Origin: Azorinus chamasolen
Taxonomy: Eukaryota > Mollusca > Bivalvia > Cardiida > Solecurtidae
DNA length: 64,000 nt
Assembly: GCA_963576725.1 (NCBI GenBank)
Contig: OY755240.1
Span: 36,296,629-36,360,628 of the forward strand
Direction: 5' to 3'
Shown here: positions 10,773 through 23,344 of the stretch, one piece after another
How positions within the stretch are numbered: position 1 is the stretch's first letter
Layout of the letters: every line of letters starts with the position of its first letter
Position numbers and translations under genes: made by a program
The notes under the pieces: generated by a model
The model's input: only the letters and a program-made list of their open reading frames with translations
The model's database searches: none
Told to the model about the DNA's origin: nothing

Positions 10773-10909
10773 AGATTCGGAAGCCCTTAACGTCGTAGCA
10801 GTGGCAGAAGAGATGGGTCTAACGGGCGCTTCATACGGTTGGATTCTAACTTCATCCTCGATAGGAACGCAGGATTACTCCATAACGATGCTACCGTTAG
10901 GATTTTTAG
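10773..10909 (+). CDS. NMDA-type receptor, exon 2 (amino-terminal domain)
   Basis: Preceded by TTTTCAG and followed by GTTGGT. The first base completes a Lys codon begun in exon 1. The peptide has AEEMGLTGASYGWILTSSS and TMLPLGFL, closely matching the GluN block in which GLTG.GY.W(I/L) is followed by a (P)xG(L/F)(I/L) strand. It ends one base into an Ala codon finished by exon 3. Confidence 0.88.
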
Positions 10910-11035
10910 GTTGGTGAAATGAGTAGAGCATTAGTTGTAATTAAATCGGTCATTAAACAGTAGGATACGTGTTCCAATTATTGTCTTTTGCTATTCAGGT
11001 GACAACAAATCGGCTTCGGAAGATAGTAGTTTAGA

Positions 11036-11615
<580 letters not shown>

Positions 11616-13185
11616 GACTTTTCACTTTTTCATTCACGATGCCTTAGTATAGGTCAAGGGTAAACAAGATCAACGTCACGATATTTTAAGGACGGTTTTC
11701 TTTATCGAATAACATAATATCAGAGATAAATGGTCCGCAACAATATAACCATCTATAGCAGAAATAGATGGTGGATAATGTTGCTGGGTTGAATAGATAA
11801 CAATTTTATTTGTCCATCTTATTTTCCAATTTGAAGTGCCGAAAGCTTATATATTGTTTTACCAAAGGTGGCCATTACATCTATTGTTTCAGGAATATAT
11901 AGTAAAATAATATTGTGTCGGTTCGTATGTTACTACGTATCAGCGACATGATCACAAATAAAAATGGATGTCAGCGTGCAGATATACAATTTCCTTGCAA
12001 AACTTTCATGATTATTCCCGCGCTCATCCATCTTTTATGATAAAAATTAATAAATATATTGATAGAATTAAAGCATCCAATAATCCTACACATACTCTTG
12101 TAATCGATGGCCGCCTGTAAGGAGAAATATACTTCCTCCTCCTTTTGTCAAGCTGGCAGTAAATTGTTTGCATATTCTTGCTGTCCTGAATTGCGATTCA
12201 TCTATATAGCTGTGTAGAAACTGCTGCATACCAAATTAAGACATGTTCCAGTGCCAACATTTAATTGGGAATTGTTAAAAAACGACCTTAAAGCAGAGAC
12301 TATACATACACATACAGACCTATATAAAGTAACCAAATATGTCTCAGTTCAGACCAATGGGCGAACACGAACTATGGAACAGTATTCCTGTGACAATTAA
12401 AGTGCACACATCCGAAACGAGCACAAATGGTGTAATACAAATACTAGTAGTAAACACCAACCATGGGTATTAAATGTAACGAAGTAAGCAACATTATTTT
12501 AGATTGTAAAAAAATGCAATATACAATGCTTAAGAATGGCCAGTGAAGTGACTGAAATGGGACAATAAAACCATAATAACAAAATCAGCCAACTGAGCTT
12601 ATAAAGCAGTTAACATATCTAACACAATGTGTGGGTTGGGGAAATCGAATCGGCATACCTCAAGATACCTGATGGTCATTATTGTAAGTTTTATAAAACT
12701 TACCCCTCAGAAGAAAACGAATAGTCGAATATATTCGAATAAGAAAAATCTGTATTCGTTACCATATCTATTTTTATTTGACTCACAATTCTGTTTGCCT
12801 GTTGATTCTGCAGCATCTGGCTATGTTCTGTTCTCTCGTAATCAAGTCAACGCAACGTCTACTCTATCATATTTGAGATAGAGATGTGGTTGTTTTAAAG
12901 CTGATGGTCTAAATTGTGTTACTGTATTTGAGATACTCCTTATATCCCAAAACAAAGTAGAGAACATATTGGGTTTTCTCCTTTTCTTATTTTTCATTCT
13001 TCTGATTCTTCTTCCTCTGCCGGGTACTTATCCAATATATTTCTCTTTAATATAAGTGATAGTCAAATTTTAAAGAAACGTCACAGGAACATTGCTGAGT
13101 ATCTACAAATGTGTAGCCCAATTTTATTTTAATTTAAAAATTTACAAAGGGTGGGCTCTGGTTAATCGAAAATTTCTGAAAACTG
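11616..13185. other. Intron sequence, nothing recognised
   Basis: AT-rich intron between receptor exons 2 and 3. I see no coding block, tandem array or known element end. Confidence 0.45.
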
Positions 13186-13189
13186 GTAT

Positions 13190-14090
13190 TTAGGGATATT
13201 CCAGTAATCCGATTTCATTTGTATGTGTTTCTAAAGTATTGGTTGTCATAGTAACGGAATACTTGACTCGGGTTGGTCGATTTTCCAAAACTTGGAATGT
13301 GGTGGGTACTTGGGTACCCCAAACGCAATCGTATGTGTTTCGGAAGATTTGGTTGCCAGGGTAACAGAGTGGTGGCATCTGATTGGTCGATTTATGAATA
13401 TTGTTTGATTGTGCTGAATGTTTGTATGGCGGGATATTTCGGTACTCCAAATTGATTGGTGGGTGAAATGGGTAAAATAATTGGTTGCCATAGTTAATAA
13501 GTGTTAGGCTCTGATTGTTGGAAATTCAGATATTGTTCGATGTTTTTCTGAAATCAATATGAAAAAGTCACGTTGGTATGCCAAACGCAGTTGTAGGCGT
13601 TTCGAAATAATTTGTTGCCATAGTAACGTTGGTTCCCTCTGATTGGTCAAAATATGAATATCGGTTGATTTTACTGAATGTGCGTACGTCGGAATATTTC
13701 GGTACTCCAAATTGTTTGGTAGGTTTATGAAAGTACTGGTTGCGTTACTGAATGCTAGGCTGTGATTGGTGGAAATTTAGATATTGTTCGATTTTCTGAA
13801 AATTAATATGTAGGGGTATGTTGGTTCCCAAATCGCAATCGTAGGAATTTCGAAACAGTTGGTGCCATCTGTTTGGTCGAAAATTGGGTATTGTTTCGGA
13901 TATTTCGGTACTGTAAGATGATTTGTAGTTGTTAAGAAAACATTGGTTGCCATTGTTAGGCTCTGATTGGTCGAGATTTATATATTTTTCGATCTGTCAA
14001 AATAAATACGTAGATATCACAAACGAAATCATAAGTGTTTCCAAAAAGTTGGATGCAATGGTAACATAATAGTGGCCTCAGATTAATAGA
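13190..14090. repeat. Tandem array of about 8 units (105-130 bp) with RFX X-box and CCAAT motifs
   Basis: Each unit carries a version of GTTGCCATAGTAAC (X-box palindrome bound by RFX factors), at 13242, 13352, 13483, 13614, 13739, 13857, 13946 and 14047, followed about 12-20 bp later by CTGATTGGTCGA (inverted CCAAT box, NF-Y type). Several are intact, others have drifted. Between them lie ATATTGTTCGATT and CAAACGCAATCGTA blocks. Confidence 0.75.
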
Positions 14091-14094
14091 ACTT

Positions 14095-14740
14095 ATAATA
14101 ATGTTTAAATTTGCTGAAAACGTTATTCCCCTTTTTATATTTTCATTTTCTGTCGCTCTGTCACGCTTTGTGTCTGGGCCATATCTCCTGCAAGGGTATG
14201 CTAAATTAATTATAACTTCACACATTGAACACTCATGATGAGAGGAAGTGTCATGTACAAGGGCTCTAACTCTAGCATTATTATTTTTGGAGTTATTCCC
14301 CTTTTTCATATTTTCTTGTCCGGACAATAACTCTTTATCTACTGGTTCAGTTAATTTGAAACTTTACATATTGAGCAAGAATGATGGGAGGAAGTGTCAT
14401 TTACAAGGTCCATAACTCTAGCATCAATAAGGGTAGGCCAAATTCATTATAACTTCACACATGTAACAAGCATGATGAGAGAAAGTGTCATGTACAAGGT
14501 CAATAACTATAACATCATTTTTTGGAGTTATTCCCCTTTTTATGCCCCCAAAGCTAGGCTTTTTTATATCTTCTTGTCCAGACAATTACACTTTATCTAC
14601 CGGTTCAATTGATTTGAAATTTCACATATGGAACAAGTTTGACGAGAGAAAGGATGTCATGCACAATGGCCATAACTCTAGCATCAATTTATTTGGAGTT
14701 ATTCCCCTTTTTGATATGACTGTCTTATGATTTTTACAAA
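14095..14740. repeat. Tandem repeat with CATAACTCTAGC / GGAGTTATTCCCC cores
   Basis: Three to four units of about 190 bp (half units about 100 bp). Recurrent phrases are GAGAGGAAGTGTCATGTACA, AAGGTCCATAACTCTAGC and TTTGGAGTTATTCCCC. The same family occurs at 54.2-54.8, 56.1-56.3 and 58.46-58.56 kb. Confidence 0.8.
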
Positions 14741-15182
14741 TACCATTCAGGCTGGTCGTGTATAAACCATGGTCAAGTACACGATGGGTGGGTGGGTCGG
14801 GGTGGGATTTTTTTTAAATAGGTGGGGGACTCGTGTATTGCATAGCAATGCAACATGAACTTGTTACTTGTACCTTGCATACTGAACGTTTTGGGCCGAC
14901 ATGCGTATTTGTTATTGCATGGACACGCATGTTTTTGTGCGTGTACAGAAGTGCAAACTGACAATTTTTTATATTTATAAGTATTAATCATAAGCTTAGG
15001 GACATTTCAATTCGGTAACAAACATCGATCCAAAGTGCCTGCAAAAGTCCAAGTGTCCTCTTGCGACAATGACCATTGTATTAGGTTACGTAACATGAAT
15101 GTTATTTGCAGAAAATGAAACAAAAAGGCAGTTTATATTTACCCTTTCATTACATAATATAGTTTGCGTTTTGTATTTGCAG
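14741..15182. other. Intron sequence, nothing recognised
   Basis: Contains a G-rich stretch (GGTGGGTGGGTCGGGGTGGG, 14786-14805). Ends at the 3' splice site TTTGCAG of receptor exon 3. Confidence 0.4.
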
Positions 15183-15363
15183 CGTTAGGGAGAGACGCTA
15201 AAAAGCCAGTAGAGGCCGTTGAGACAGGCATTCGTATATGGACAGAAGCAGTGAAGTCTGTTATACAATACGAGGATCACGCCAGTATGGTTCTGTCGCC
15301 CTCAATACCATGCAATGGGCCGCTGAATCAAGCTCCGTGGACGGATGGACATATTTTATACAA
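15183..15363 (+). CDS. NMDA-type receptor, exon 3 (amino-terminal domain)
   Basis: Acceptor TTTGCAG, donor GTCAGT. It completes an Ala codon from exon 2 and gives ALGRDAKKPVEAVETGIRIW, TEAVKSVIQY, then SPSIPCNGPLNQAPW and DGHILYK. This corresponds to the receptor amino-terminal-domain stretch that ends in a Cys and a W...G..L segment before the linker. The last two bases (AA) join an A in exon 4 to make Lys. Confidence 0.85.
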
Positions 15364-16085
15364 GTCAGTTATTTTTCTGACTTCATCCAAATTATTTTCA
15401 AACAGGTTGCATGGCATGTGCGTACATAGTTAAGTTATTTTGAACAACTGGGGTGGGGTTGAATGCATACTTGATTGTGAAGTCATTAATTGACTGTTTT
15501 ATTAATAACATATATGGCGATGAAAACAATGGACAGAAAAAACAAGAAGCACAGTTCCGGTTTTCAGGATTTTATTTTGACGTCAGCATTGAAAACCAAA
15601 AGTGCGCGGACGTTCACATCAGCATCCAAAAAGTATCCGGAGCACTGGAAATAAATATGAATATACGAGTAGATGAAACCACCTGAACAAAGCATGATTT
15701 TTATCCATTTAAAATACTTTGCATACCAAACAGGTGGTACAAGCTTCTTATAATATATCTTACACTGGGAAATGTCGGAACGGCGTGCGTGGGTGCGTTC
15801 AGTCTCGTTTACAATGGTGTTTTAATGTAATAGCTAAACCCGTCCGATCCAACATTCGACCAATCTATTTATTGCTTACAATGATATATATCAGGGCTGA
15901 ACATTCGTAAAGACACAAACAAAATGTGGCAATTGATTCAAAATGAGACAACAGTATTGTTACATTGACTTCGAACCTGGTATATCTGATATATCTGTAT
16001 GCCATTGTCTGGAATCAAGAACAGAAAAACAAAAGTGAAAACTCAACACGAATTACCACACCTTCACCTTAATTCAGTCTTCTTT
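15364..16085. other. Intron sequence, no exon supported
   Basis: A 77-codon ORF at 15453-15686 exists, but exons 3 and 4 join in phase without it and it matches nothing I know. Confidence 0.4.
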
Positions 16086-16089
16086 TGCT

Positions 16090-16311
16090 TATTCATCTGT
16101 TTATAATTCAAAATATATTCCCCTGCCTCTCTGTCGAACGCTAGATTTCTCTTATCCATCATTCGCTTGGAACATATTGCCCCAAGCATACGTAATTCGA
16201 AATCAGTTGCATTCTTTAAGAAATGTCATGATTTCAATGACCCACTTGCTTATTATGGTGACACAGAACACATATATTATCCACGACTGAAAACATAGAA
16301 CTTTCTCAAAA
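16090..16311 (+). pseudogene. LINE ORF2 C-terminal remnant
   Basis: One frame reads IRLEHIAPSIRNSKSVAFFK then KCHDF and YYGDTEHIYYPRLKT stop. This resembles the end of ORF2 in CR1/Jockey/RTE-like LINEs (I..WN.LP.SIRN..S...FK, then YY..GD......R). The upstream RT and endonuclease are absent. Short but characteristic. Confidence 0.6.
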
Positions 16312-17337
16312 CATACTATATATATTCACCTTAAAATGAAAGCTTAGAAAACGATTTCTTAATATGTCTGGCATATGTACATTTCATGAATAATTTTGTT
16401 TTCTTAAGTTAGGTTTAACGGCAATTCGATCCATGGCTACTATAAATCCTATTCTAACAGCTACAACTTAGTTGATTAACTGTTATGCAACAATGCCACT
16501 TGAAGTAATTATATCAATATTTTAAGCTGTACAGAAGTAGGAGGACTGTCCCAAAAAGTATAAAGACTATAACTCAATCAGTTTTACACAGTGGATTCAG
16601 CCAGTTCTGAAATTCTTTGGACGGGTTATGTGTGTGTCTGTGTGAAATATAAACACACTACCATTGCGTACACGGCACACACTCCAACGTCATGACTCCC
16701 CTAGCAAATGATTTATTCTTTCTCCAAATATTACCAGTGGTGCTTGGGGCATTTGCAGTTACGAGCGATCGGCTTATTATAGCCCCACAAACAAAGTTTT
16801 AGTGGGTATACCGCAATCACCCTGGTGACCGGTCGGTCGGATGGATGGTCCGTTCGTCCGTATTTAAACATGGGTAGATGGTGTCAAGTCCTTCGATTTG
16901 AAAGATGTTGAAATTATATTTTGCATACACAATAACCAGTAATAGAAAATATGCATGACGCAATTTTCATATGTTTAGCTGCCAGACATTGCATAATTAT
17001 CTTCCATTGAACTTAAAGTATGTTTGTCATTTGGGCCTGTAACATGGGCTGATGTCACAAACACGACCTTCATATTACAACATATTTAAATGAAATATTA
17101 TATACACGCTCTCCCTTGAACGTAGATGTAATGGTATACTGTTGCATAGGGATAATTGTGAACTTGTGTAACGAGCTATTTCAATAGTTTTATCAGATTT
17201 TTAAAATCAGTTTCGTACACATGTTCTCTTTGACATGTAGAGGTATATAATATAATACATTTCGGTATGATCACCCATTTTAAGAATATGTGTAACAATC
17301 AATACAGGAGTAACAAACCATACAGGAGTTGTCTGAC
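16312..17337. other. Intron sequence, nothing coding
   Basis: Around 16780-16870 is a dispersed bivalve-type repeat (CCCACAAACAAAGTTTTAGT, GGTCGGTCGGATGGATGG) related to 55.99-56.09 kb. Confidence 0.4.
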
Positions 17338-17596
17338 CCTTGTCTAGTACCATATATTCTGAAAATGGGTGATCCCTCGAAAGCAAAAGAAGAAATGCAA
17401 AAAGAGAAAATTGCAGACTCGGTTTTATTGAGTCTGTTCATGAGTAGTAATTAAAAGTGCAACACTACTCACGCCCCCTAGCACCGGCTTAAGCAGTATT
17501 CATTTTTCAAAACTAATAACATTGAAACTTATGATCCAGAAGGACCAGAAAATATAACAACACTGAGAATGAAGTACGGGGCGACTTTTTACGGCC
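17338..17596 (-). repeat. Dispersed repeat R1 (unknown class), full-length copy
   Basis: Minus-strand copy of a roughly 245-bp unit running from TGGCGGCCGTAAAAAGTCGC through CTTAAGCCGGTGCTAGGGGG, CAGACTCAATAAAACCGAGT (with AATAAA) and GGGATCACC to a TTCAGAATTTA-like end. Other copies: 42556-42780, 49560-49802, 51702-51930, partial 48672-48720. The internal AATAAA suggests a solo LTR, but 5'-truncated copies argue for a retroposon. Confidence 0.75.
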
Positions 17597-18110
17597 GCCA
17601 CACAAGCACCTAACACCTTCTGTTGTGAGGTACATATAATTGTTGTCAGCTAACACAATTTGAGGAGTGAACTTCAACACCTTTCAACATCATTTCAACG
17701 GATGCCCATTACAAAATTTTCTGCATCTAATATGCAGTCAAATTGTGATACGCGCTGTGTTATAAACCCCGTCATAAACGTTATAAACGTTATAAAATGT
17801 GCTATTTGCAAACATGACTTTTGTTCTTTTGTTCTATGCAGGTAAATGCACAAATGACTAATTCAGAAATTATATGAATTTATTGAAAACTGACATGGGC
17901 TTCCAGAGAGAGGAGGATTGTTTATAATATTTTAGGCAATCTTTGTACGGTATTGATACAAAAAGATTTGTCTTAAAATATCTTGTCGAAATATTCAGAC
18001 CAATGAATGTAAAAATAAAGATGATTAATTCGCAAATCCTCTTCCCGACTGACCTTCTTTTACAAATCTTTAAAGTTTGATTCGACTCTATAGTGTCTTC
18101 AGTACCATCA
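17597..18110. other. Intron sequence, nothing recognised
   Basis: No coding or repeat signal that I can support. Confidence 0.35.
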
Positions 18111-19300
18111 CAGAGCATTTGACTATTTCGCTATTCGAAGGTCGAACTGCGAAATGTGAAAAAAACATTATATTGTGCCCAAAGGAAATGAAACCGTCCG
18201 TCCGTTTAACCCTCAGTATACACGTCGCGAAATATGACCGGCGGAAATGATCGAAAGGTTAACGCGCTCGACTACAAGACCAGGGGCCATAGATTCAATC
18301 CTCCGCCAGACCAAGTCCTTCGGATGTGTCTTTATGGACCAATGTCTTATGTATCGGTGCTTTTCACATTGCATCTTAAAGAACCTGAGAAATTCTATCG
18401 ATATTAAGAGTTGGGCATCGCGCCCGGATTTCTGTACACACTCCCTACCGACTCTCTGGTCAATTTATGATTGTATCAAATACCGTTTACACGGAATTTC
18501 ATTCAATACAGTTCATTGTCAGTGCCCCTGAAATACTCGCATCGTTCACAGCTTAGGCCAAAACGCTATAGCATTCCATCGTTTACCGTAGGCCCCGAAC
18601 CGGTCAACAAGAGCGCGTGAGCACGAGAATCGCCTTGTTAATACATGGTCTAGCGGGACTACAACAGTACGGTTTATGCAAGAATAAGTTTTAAATCGAC
18701 GACGAGTTGGGCCTGCAATGTCTTCAGTATCATCATAGCGTGTTATTCGGAAGTGAAACAGCGAAATATTTTTTAATTTGAATGAAAAACTGCGAAACGA
18801 TAATTATTTTTAATTGAAAATGATTTGTGTCTACAGTGTCTCAGTACCAATGCGCATTTTGATTTGCTTTGACCATTTCGGTTTTCGACAGACAAACTGC
18901 GAAATTGTATTTACTTTTCTGTGATCTTTAAATCGCTGATAATGTGGGAAAACAATGTTTTAAGTATCACCACTGCGCATATGTAACATGTTTCGTTATT
19001 CGAAAGTCGAACAGCGTTATCTTTGTATTTGAAAGACGAACTGTGAAATGGTAATGGTAAAATCGACGACGAGTTATAAAGTGTCTTGAATATCAGCACT
19101 GCACGTGATAGCTTGTGTCGACCATTTTCTTATTTGTAGAATGAACTGAGAAACACGTGGTTATTCGAATGAGTATTACAACACTTGTCTACATGGTGTC
19201 ATATTTCACACCTGTATCTTTTCACTTGTTTTGCACATTTCGTTATTCGAATGACGAATTGAGAATATCATTTTGCGAGTAATCGACTGCAACATTGTAT
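18111..19300. repeat. Degenerate tandem repeat with TTCGAAAGTCGAACTGCGAAA cores
   Basis: At least five diverged units, each about 110-200 bp, with recurring phrases such as TTTCGTTATTCGAA, CGAACTGCGAAAT, TCGACGACGAGTT and AGTGTCTTCAGTATCA. No gene inside. One tRNA-like SINE head (18239) is inserted in it. Confidence 0.6.
18239..18308 (+). repeat. tRNA-like SINE head, degenerate
   Basis: AAAGGTTAACGCGCTCGACT resembles a polymerase III A box and anticodon arm, and GATTCAATCC a B box. The ends GGCGGAA and CCTCCGCC partly pair. It does not fold into a full tRNA by eye, so this is SINE-like rather than a tRNA gene. Confidence 0.45.
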
Positions 19301-19424
19301 AAGATAATAAGTATTGATTTTACATAAACAGTAAAAAAAAATCTACAAGGCCCTGCATATAATTTTGATACACAGAAGAGCTTTTTCGTTACTTTTTGTG
19401 CGCATGCTTCGAAATTGGGACGGC

Positions 19425-19680
19425 GAATTTTGTCTTTTAGGGCGGGGATGGAATAAATTCTAGGTTGGTGCCTCTAAAGCGGTTAAAATCCCCAGTGACT
19501 ATTTTCACTGACCATTCCAAGGCGGTACTTCGACCTTCCCACTATTATGTGTTTGTTATGTCTCTGTGCGTCTCTTTGGGTCTTTTGATATTGTGTGTGC
19601 ATTTACTGTTTTGTCGTTGTGCGACCGACTGTATGTTACGTATGTGATGTTTTCTGTATGACTCATACATGTACTTTAAA
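19425..19680 (+). mobile_element. Naiad tail fragment, lineage A-like, diverged
   Basis: TCTTTTAGGGCGGGGATGGA, then a tail box with changes (CTGACCATTCCAAGGCGGTA), then the terminus TATGACTCATACATGTACTT. An older insertion than the other lineage-A tails. Confidence 0.75.
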
Positions 19681-19808
19681 AGTCAACACTTCCATTTGGT
19701 TAGTTTTAGTTCGGTGCATACTCATCAATAATGTATTTACATTTTCTTAGTTTCAATTATTACGTAGATTCAAGTACATGTACATCAGTAATATTAATGA
19801 CTTTGCAG

Positions 19809-19965
19809 ATACATGAAGGATGTAAGCATCACAGATGACGAGAAACCACCTGTAACATTTACATCAAGCGGTATGATAGAACACACGGAACTGACAATCA
19901 TGAATGTGAAACCAAATGTGATTAAAATTGGGAAAAAACGTAGGACCGTAAACGCATGGGGTTCG
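19809..19965 (+). CDS. NMDA-type receptor, exon 4 (end of amino-terminal domain)
   Basis: Acceptor TTTGCAG, donor GGTTCG/GTGAGT. The peptide KYMKDVSITDDEKP, VTFTSSGMIEHTELTIMN, VIKIGKK aligns with the receptor segment in which (N)VTF...G......(Y/L).I.N......K(V/I)G leads to the S1 linker. It ends on a complete codon. The final bases of this exon plus the donor are the founder of the tandem array that follows. Confidence 0.85.
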
Positions 19966-20340
19966 GTGAGTACTATACGAGTGTATCGTTGCAACTAAGA
20001 TGATTCTACAACGCATGTGATACGGTGAGTACTACACAAGTCTAACGTGGTAACTATGATGACGTTACAACGCATGTGATACGGTGAGTGCTATACAAGT
20101 CTAATGTTGTAACTATGATGGCGCTTCAACGCATGTGATACGGTGAGTGCTATACACGTCTAATGTAACTATGATGACGTTACAACGCATGTGATACGGT
20201 GAGTGCTATACGAGTCTAATGTAACTATGATGACGTTACAACGCATGTGATACGGTGAGTGCTATACGAGTCTAATGTTGTAACTATGATGGCGTTACAA
20301 CGCATGTCATACGTTGAGTGCTATACGAGTCTAACATTGC
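19951..20340 (+). repeat. Tandem array that copies the exon 4 end and its 5' splice site
   Basis: Units of 56-59 bp, each with AACGCATGTGATACG/GTGAGTGCTATA and CTATGATGACGTTACA. Consensus donors GTGAGT occur at 19966 (the real exon end), 20025, 20084, 20143, 20199 and 20255, with a mutated TTGAGT at 20314. Confidence 0.88.
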
Positions 20341-20345
20341 AACCA

Positions 20346-21027
20346 CGATCATTTAACCTCGTTTCAACGATGTCATTTGGTGTTTATGAACCGTAAGAAC
20401 AACAATAGTACTTATAATGATGCTGGTGATGATAGTTGTAATAAATAATGATTATGGTTATGATAATAATAAGTACAATAAAACTAAATGCAATTGATAA
20501 TCGGAAACCACCAAATTCTGAAACATTTGGACACTATTTTGCTATCGTGTGCCCAACTTTATTTATGCCATGTATCGGTCCAACGATGCCGTTTGCATTT
20601 CGAATTGCAAACTGTGGAGTTTCACATGAGCATGTTCGCAAAATGGAGATATGGTAATGTGTTTTACCTTTCTGCATTTTAGTGCTGCCTTTTAGACATT
20701 TTGTTGTCAGTTTCAAATATATTAATATTTATGCCAACGGTTTGAATCCAGCCGAGACGACTAGAACCTATAACTATGGTTTTTGAAAAGAAAAGTAAGT
20801 AATAAGATTTGTAGCAGAGGACAATACAAGGCAGTGAAAGAGTTAAGAATCGTGCTCTCGCTTTAAGTTCGAAATTATTGAAAACGTGTCAGTAATTAAC
20901 TTAACGTATTCAACCAAACGTTTCCTGAATATTTTTTTCTATTTTGTATCTATTGCTACGTTAATCGCACACTTGCTTGCTATTAGTAAATTGTTTGCAA
21001 GTGCTTAAATAAATGTTTTCTATACAG
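20346..21027. other. Intron between exons 4 and 5, nothing recognised
   Basis: Short AT-rich simple sequence (GATAATAATAAG-like) near 20400-20480; no gene. Confidence 0.4.
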
Positions 21028-21263
21028 GTTGGAAAGATTTACCCTCAGTTGATGAGAGGAAAACTTCAAATGCGTATAGAGACGAAAGAGATTGTTTGGC
21101 CTGGAGATAGATCATCTCCGCCTATTGGTCGGCCGGAACGTCGCTTCTTTCGTATCGTTACGCGACAAGAAGAACCGTTCATGATATATGTACCTCCAGA
21201 AGAGTCGGGAGAGTGTGGATATCACTCCGTGCCATGCTTTGTCAACAGCTGGAATACAAACAT
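21028..21263 (+). CDS. NMDA-type receptor, exon 5 (linker and start of ligand-binding S1)
   Basis: Acceptor TATACAG, donor CAT/GTATGT. It starts in phase with exon 4. The peptide VGKIYPQLMRGKLQ, EIVWPGDRSSPPIG, FFRIVTRQEEPFMIYVPPEE, SGECGYHSVPCF carries two family hallmarks: the (I/V)VWPG block and the EEPF(V/M)IYV strand that begins the S1 half of the glutamate/glycine-binding clamshell, followed by a G.C.....PC cysteine pair. Leaves AT of a codon completed by exon 6. Confidence 0.9.
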
Positions 21264-22200
21264 GTATGTAATGCTTTAATACACTATGAAATATCCTTAC
21301 TAGTAACATGAGACAACAGCGGGTCGTATGAAAATAGAGTTGGGTCCAAAGGACATGTAAACATGGCGTTGTACTACGTACAATTGATATTAATACTTTT
21401 CAGCGGGACGTTACAAAAGTTATAACAGGCTGAATCTTTATGCCGTATTTTCTTTATTATGTAATCGATTGAATCTAACTTTTATGTTTCTTTCTAAACA
21501 CTTTCTTTATTGCTATTTAAACTAGTCAATGTTTGTGTCTTATTGCATTAATCAGCTTGGTTAATCAAACGATAGAATTGAACGTTCGTTTAAGATCTGT
21601 ATTGGTTGTAAGATAACACATTTTTATACGTATTTTATATTATGAACTGCATAACATACCAATCGGTATACGGAGGAGCTCATACCGGAATGTTTTTATT
21701 TGAGTATGTTTTGCAGTTAAGGAGACTATAGTGTATATACAAATTGTAAGATTGGCTTAAGAATATGGTAGCTATCCGCACATCCGGCAGCCCGGACCCC
21801 TTAGATTTCAAATGCTTCGTAAAACTTATATGTCGTTTTGAACGTAATGGTGCCATGCCTTTATAAATGCTTCAAACTGCCGGTAATCGAACTCAAACCT
21901 CACGTATTATAGTCGTCTGATCAGGGTTTGTCCTGTTTGCTTGTAGTATAATATAGATACATGTACCATTCTACAGTGTTTGCCATTGCCGAATATTCTT
22001 GTGGCCGTGTGCTATTATAATTCTAATCTAATTAATATTCATGATGTCATTATTTGTTACATGAATATTCATGGAGTAATGGGTTAAGACTGCAATGCGC
22101 TCTGCGCAATATATTCGTGGACTACTCGTTTTCTTTAAAAATTTCCTTATTAAACCATTAAATGATTGATACTGATCGGGAAGATTAAACTAACATATCA
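21264..22200. other. Start of a 27.6-kb intron, nothing coding
   Basis: A repeat phrase CATGAATATTCATGGAGTAA (22061-22080) recurs near 33908 in the foldback element. No gene. Confidence 0.4.
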
Positions 22201-22204
22201 GTAT

Positions 22205-22425
22205 AATGGGTCGAAAAATAGGTCTGCAATTACACCACTATTTAATAGGTCTGCAATAACACCACTGTATTATAGGTTTGCAATAACGCCAATATTTAAT
22301 AGGTCTGCAATAACACCAATATTTAATAGGTCTGCAATAACACCAATATTTAATAGGTCTGCAATAACACCACTGTATTATAGGTTTGCAATAACACCAA
22401 TATTTAATAGGTCTGCAAAAATACA
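22205..22425. repeat. 27-bp minisatellite
   Basis: About eight units of AATAGGTCTGCAATAACACC plus ACTATTT. The unit length is divisible by 3, so it gives repetitive ORFs on both strands that are not genes. The same family returns at 23440-23785. Confidence 0.9.
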
Positions 22426-22429
22426 GACC

Positions 22430-22900
22430 TTGGCCACAGAGTGGTGGATCTTGACGGTAGGGATAGCCCAATCTCTTTTGAAGCCACTCGGATTGTGGCT
22501 CGGGACAGCATTGTGTGTCTCATTCAGTGTCAGTTGATGTCTGGAAAACGCGTTTCTTTGGCACATTATACTAGGAAATTACTGGGGAAATTAAGAGAAC
22601 GTAGCTAATAATTATCAATCATGATGACTGTTGCCTTGGCCACGGGACATTTTCGAATCCCTCCCATCTCGAGCATTTTGTTACTTGCAAACTACTGGTC
22701 AAGGAGTATCCTGTCAGTTGTTTGGATGGGCACTGTTCGTAGGCACTTGATGTGTGTGTCGCTTTGTGCTGGGTGGTGGATCTTGATGGTAGGGATAGCC
22801 ATGTCTCTTTGAAACCACATGGGTCGCGGCTTGGCACGGCATGGTTTGTCTCGTTCAGTGTCGGTTGGATTGATATTACGATACCCCTTTGCCAATTTTG
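22430..22900. repeat. Two diverged copies of a dispersed repeat
   Basis: 22437-22540 and 22768-22865 share GTGGTGGATCTTGA, GGTAGGGATAGCC, CTCTTTTGAAGCCAC and GTCTCATTCAGTGTC phrases. Class unknown. Confidence 0.6.
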
Positions 22901-23344
22901 CATACGGGGTGTATATATTGGTGGTTTGTTTGTAATTGTTGTGATTGCATTGTGTTTGTTTATATGCATTAGCTACAAAATTGATCTATTATGTTAACAC
23001 ATTGTCCTACATATGTAAGGCAATATCTTATGTATAGTATTGTATGTCATACATAAACCCGATCCAGATGCTTCTGGTTCGTAACTGTATGGTGTACTGA
23101 CACTGTACATATAATGTTTCATTTGAGTTTTGGTGACATAAGTGGGCGGACACAATATACCGGTAGTCAAGGTGTGCGTCTGTTTCCATTGAATTGCGGA
23201 CATGAAATATACAGAAAAGGGTTATTTTGTTATTATCTATAATTCTTAGATTAATTCAATTTTTGATAGTTTTATTGATATCTCTATCTTAAATTTCATT
23301 TGTTTTCAATATTCTTTACGCATTATATATATTCAATTCTGTAT

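Noticed and set aside
15453..15686. Possible receptor exon between exons 3 and 4
   Set aside because: Exons 3 and 4 join in phase directly and the peptide does not match the receptor at this point.
22166..22537. ORFs rich in repeated SAITP or CKPIIQW units
   Set aside because: 27-bp minisatellite read in frame on both strands.
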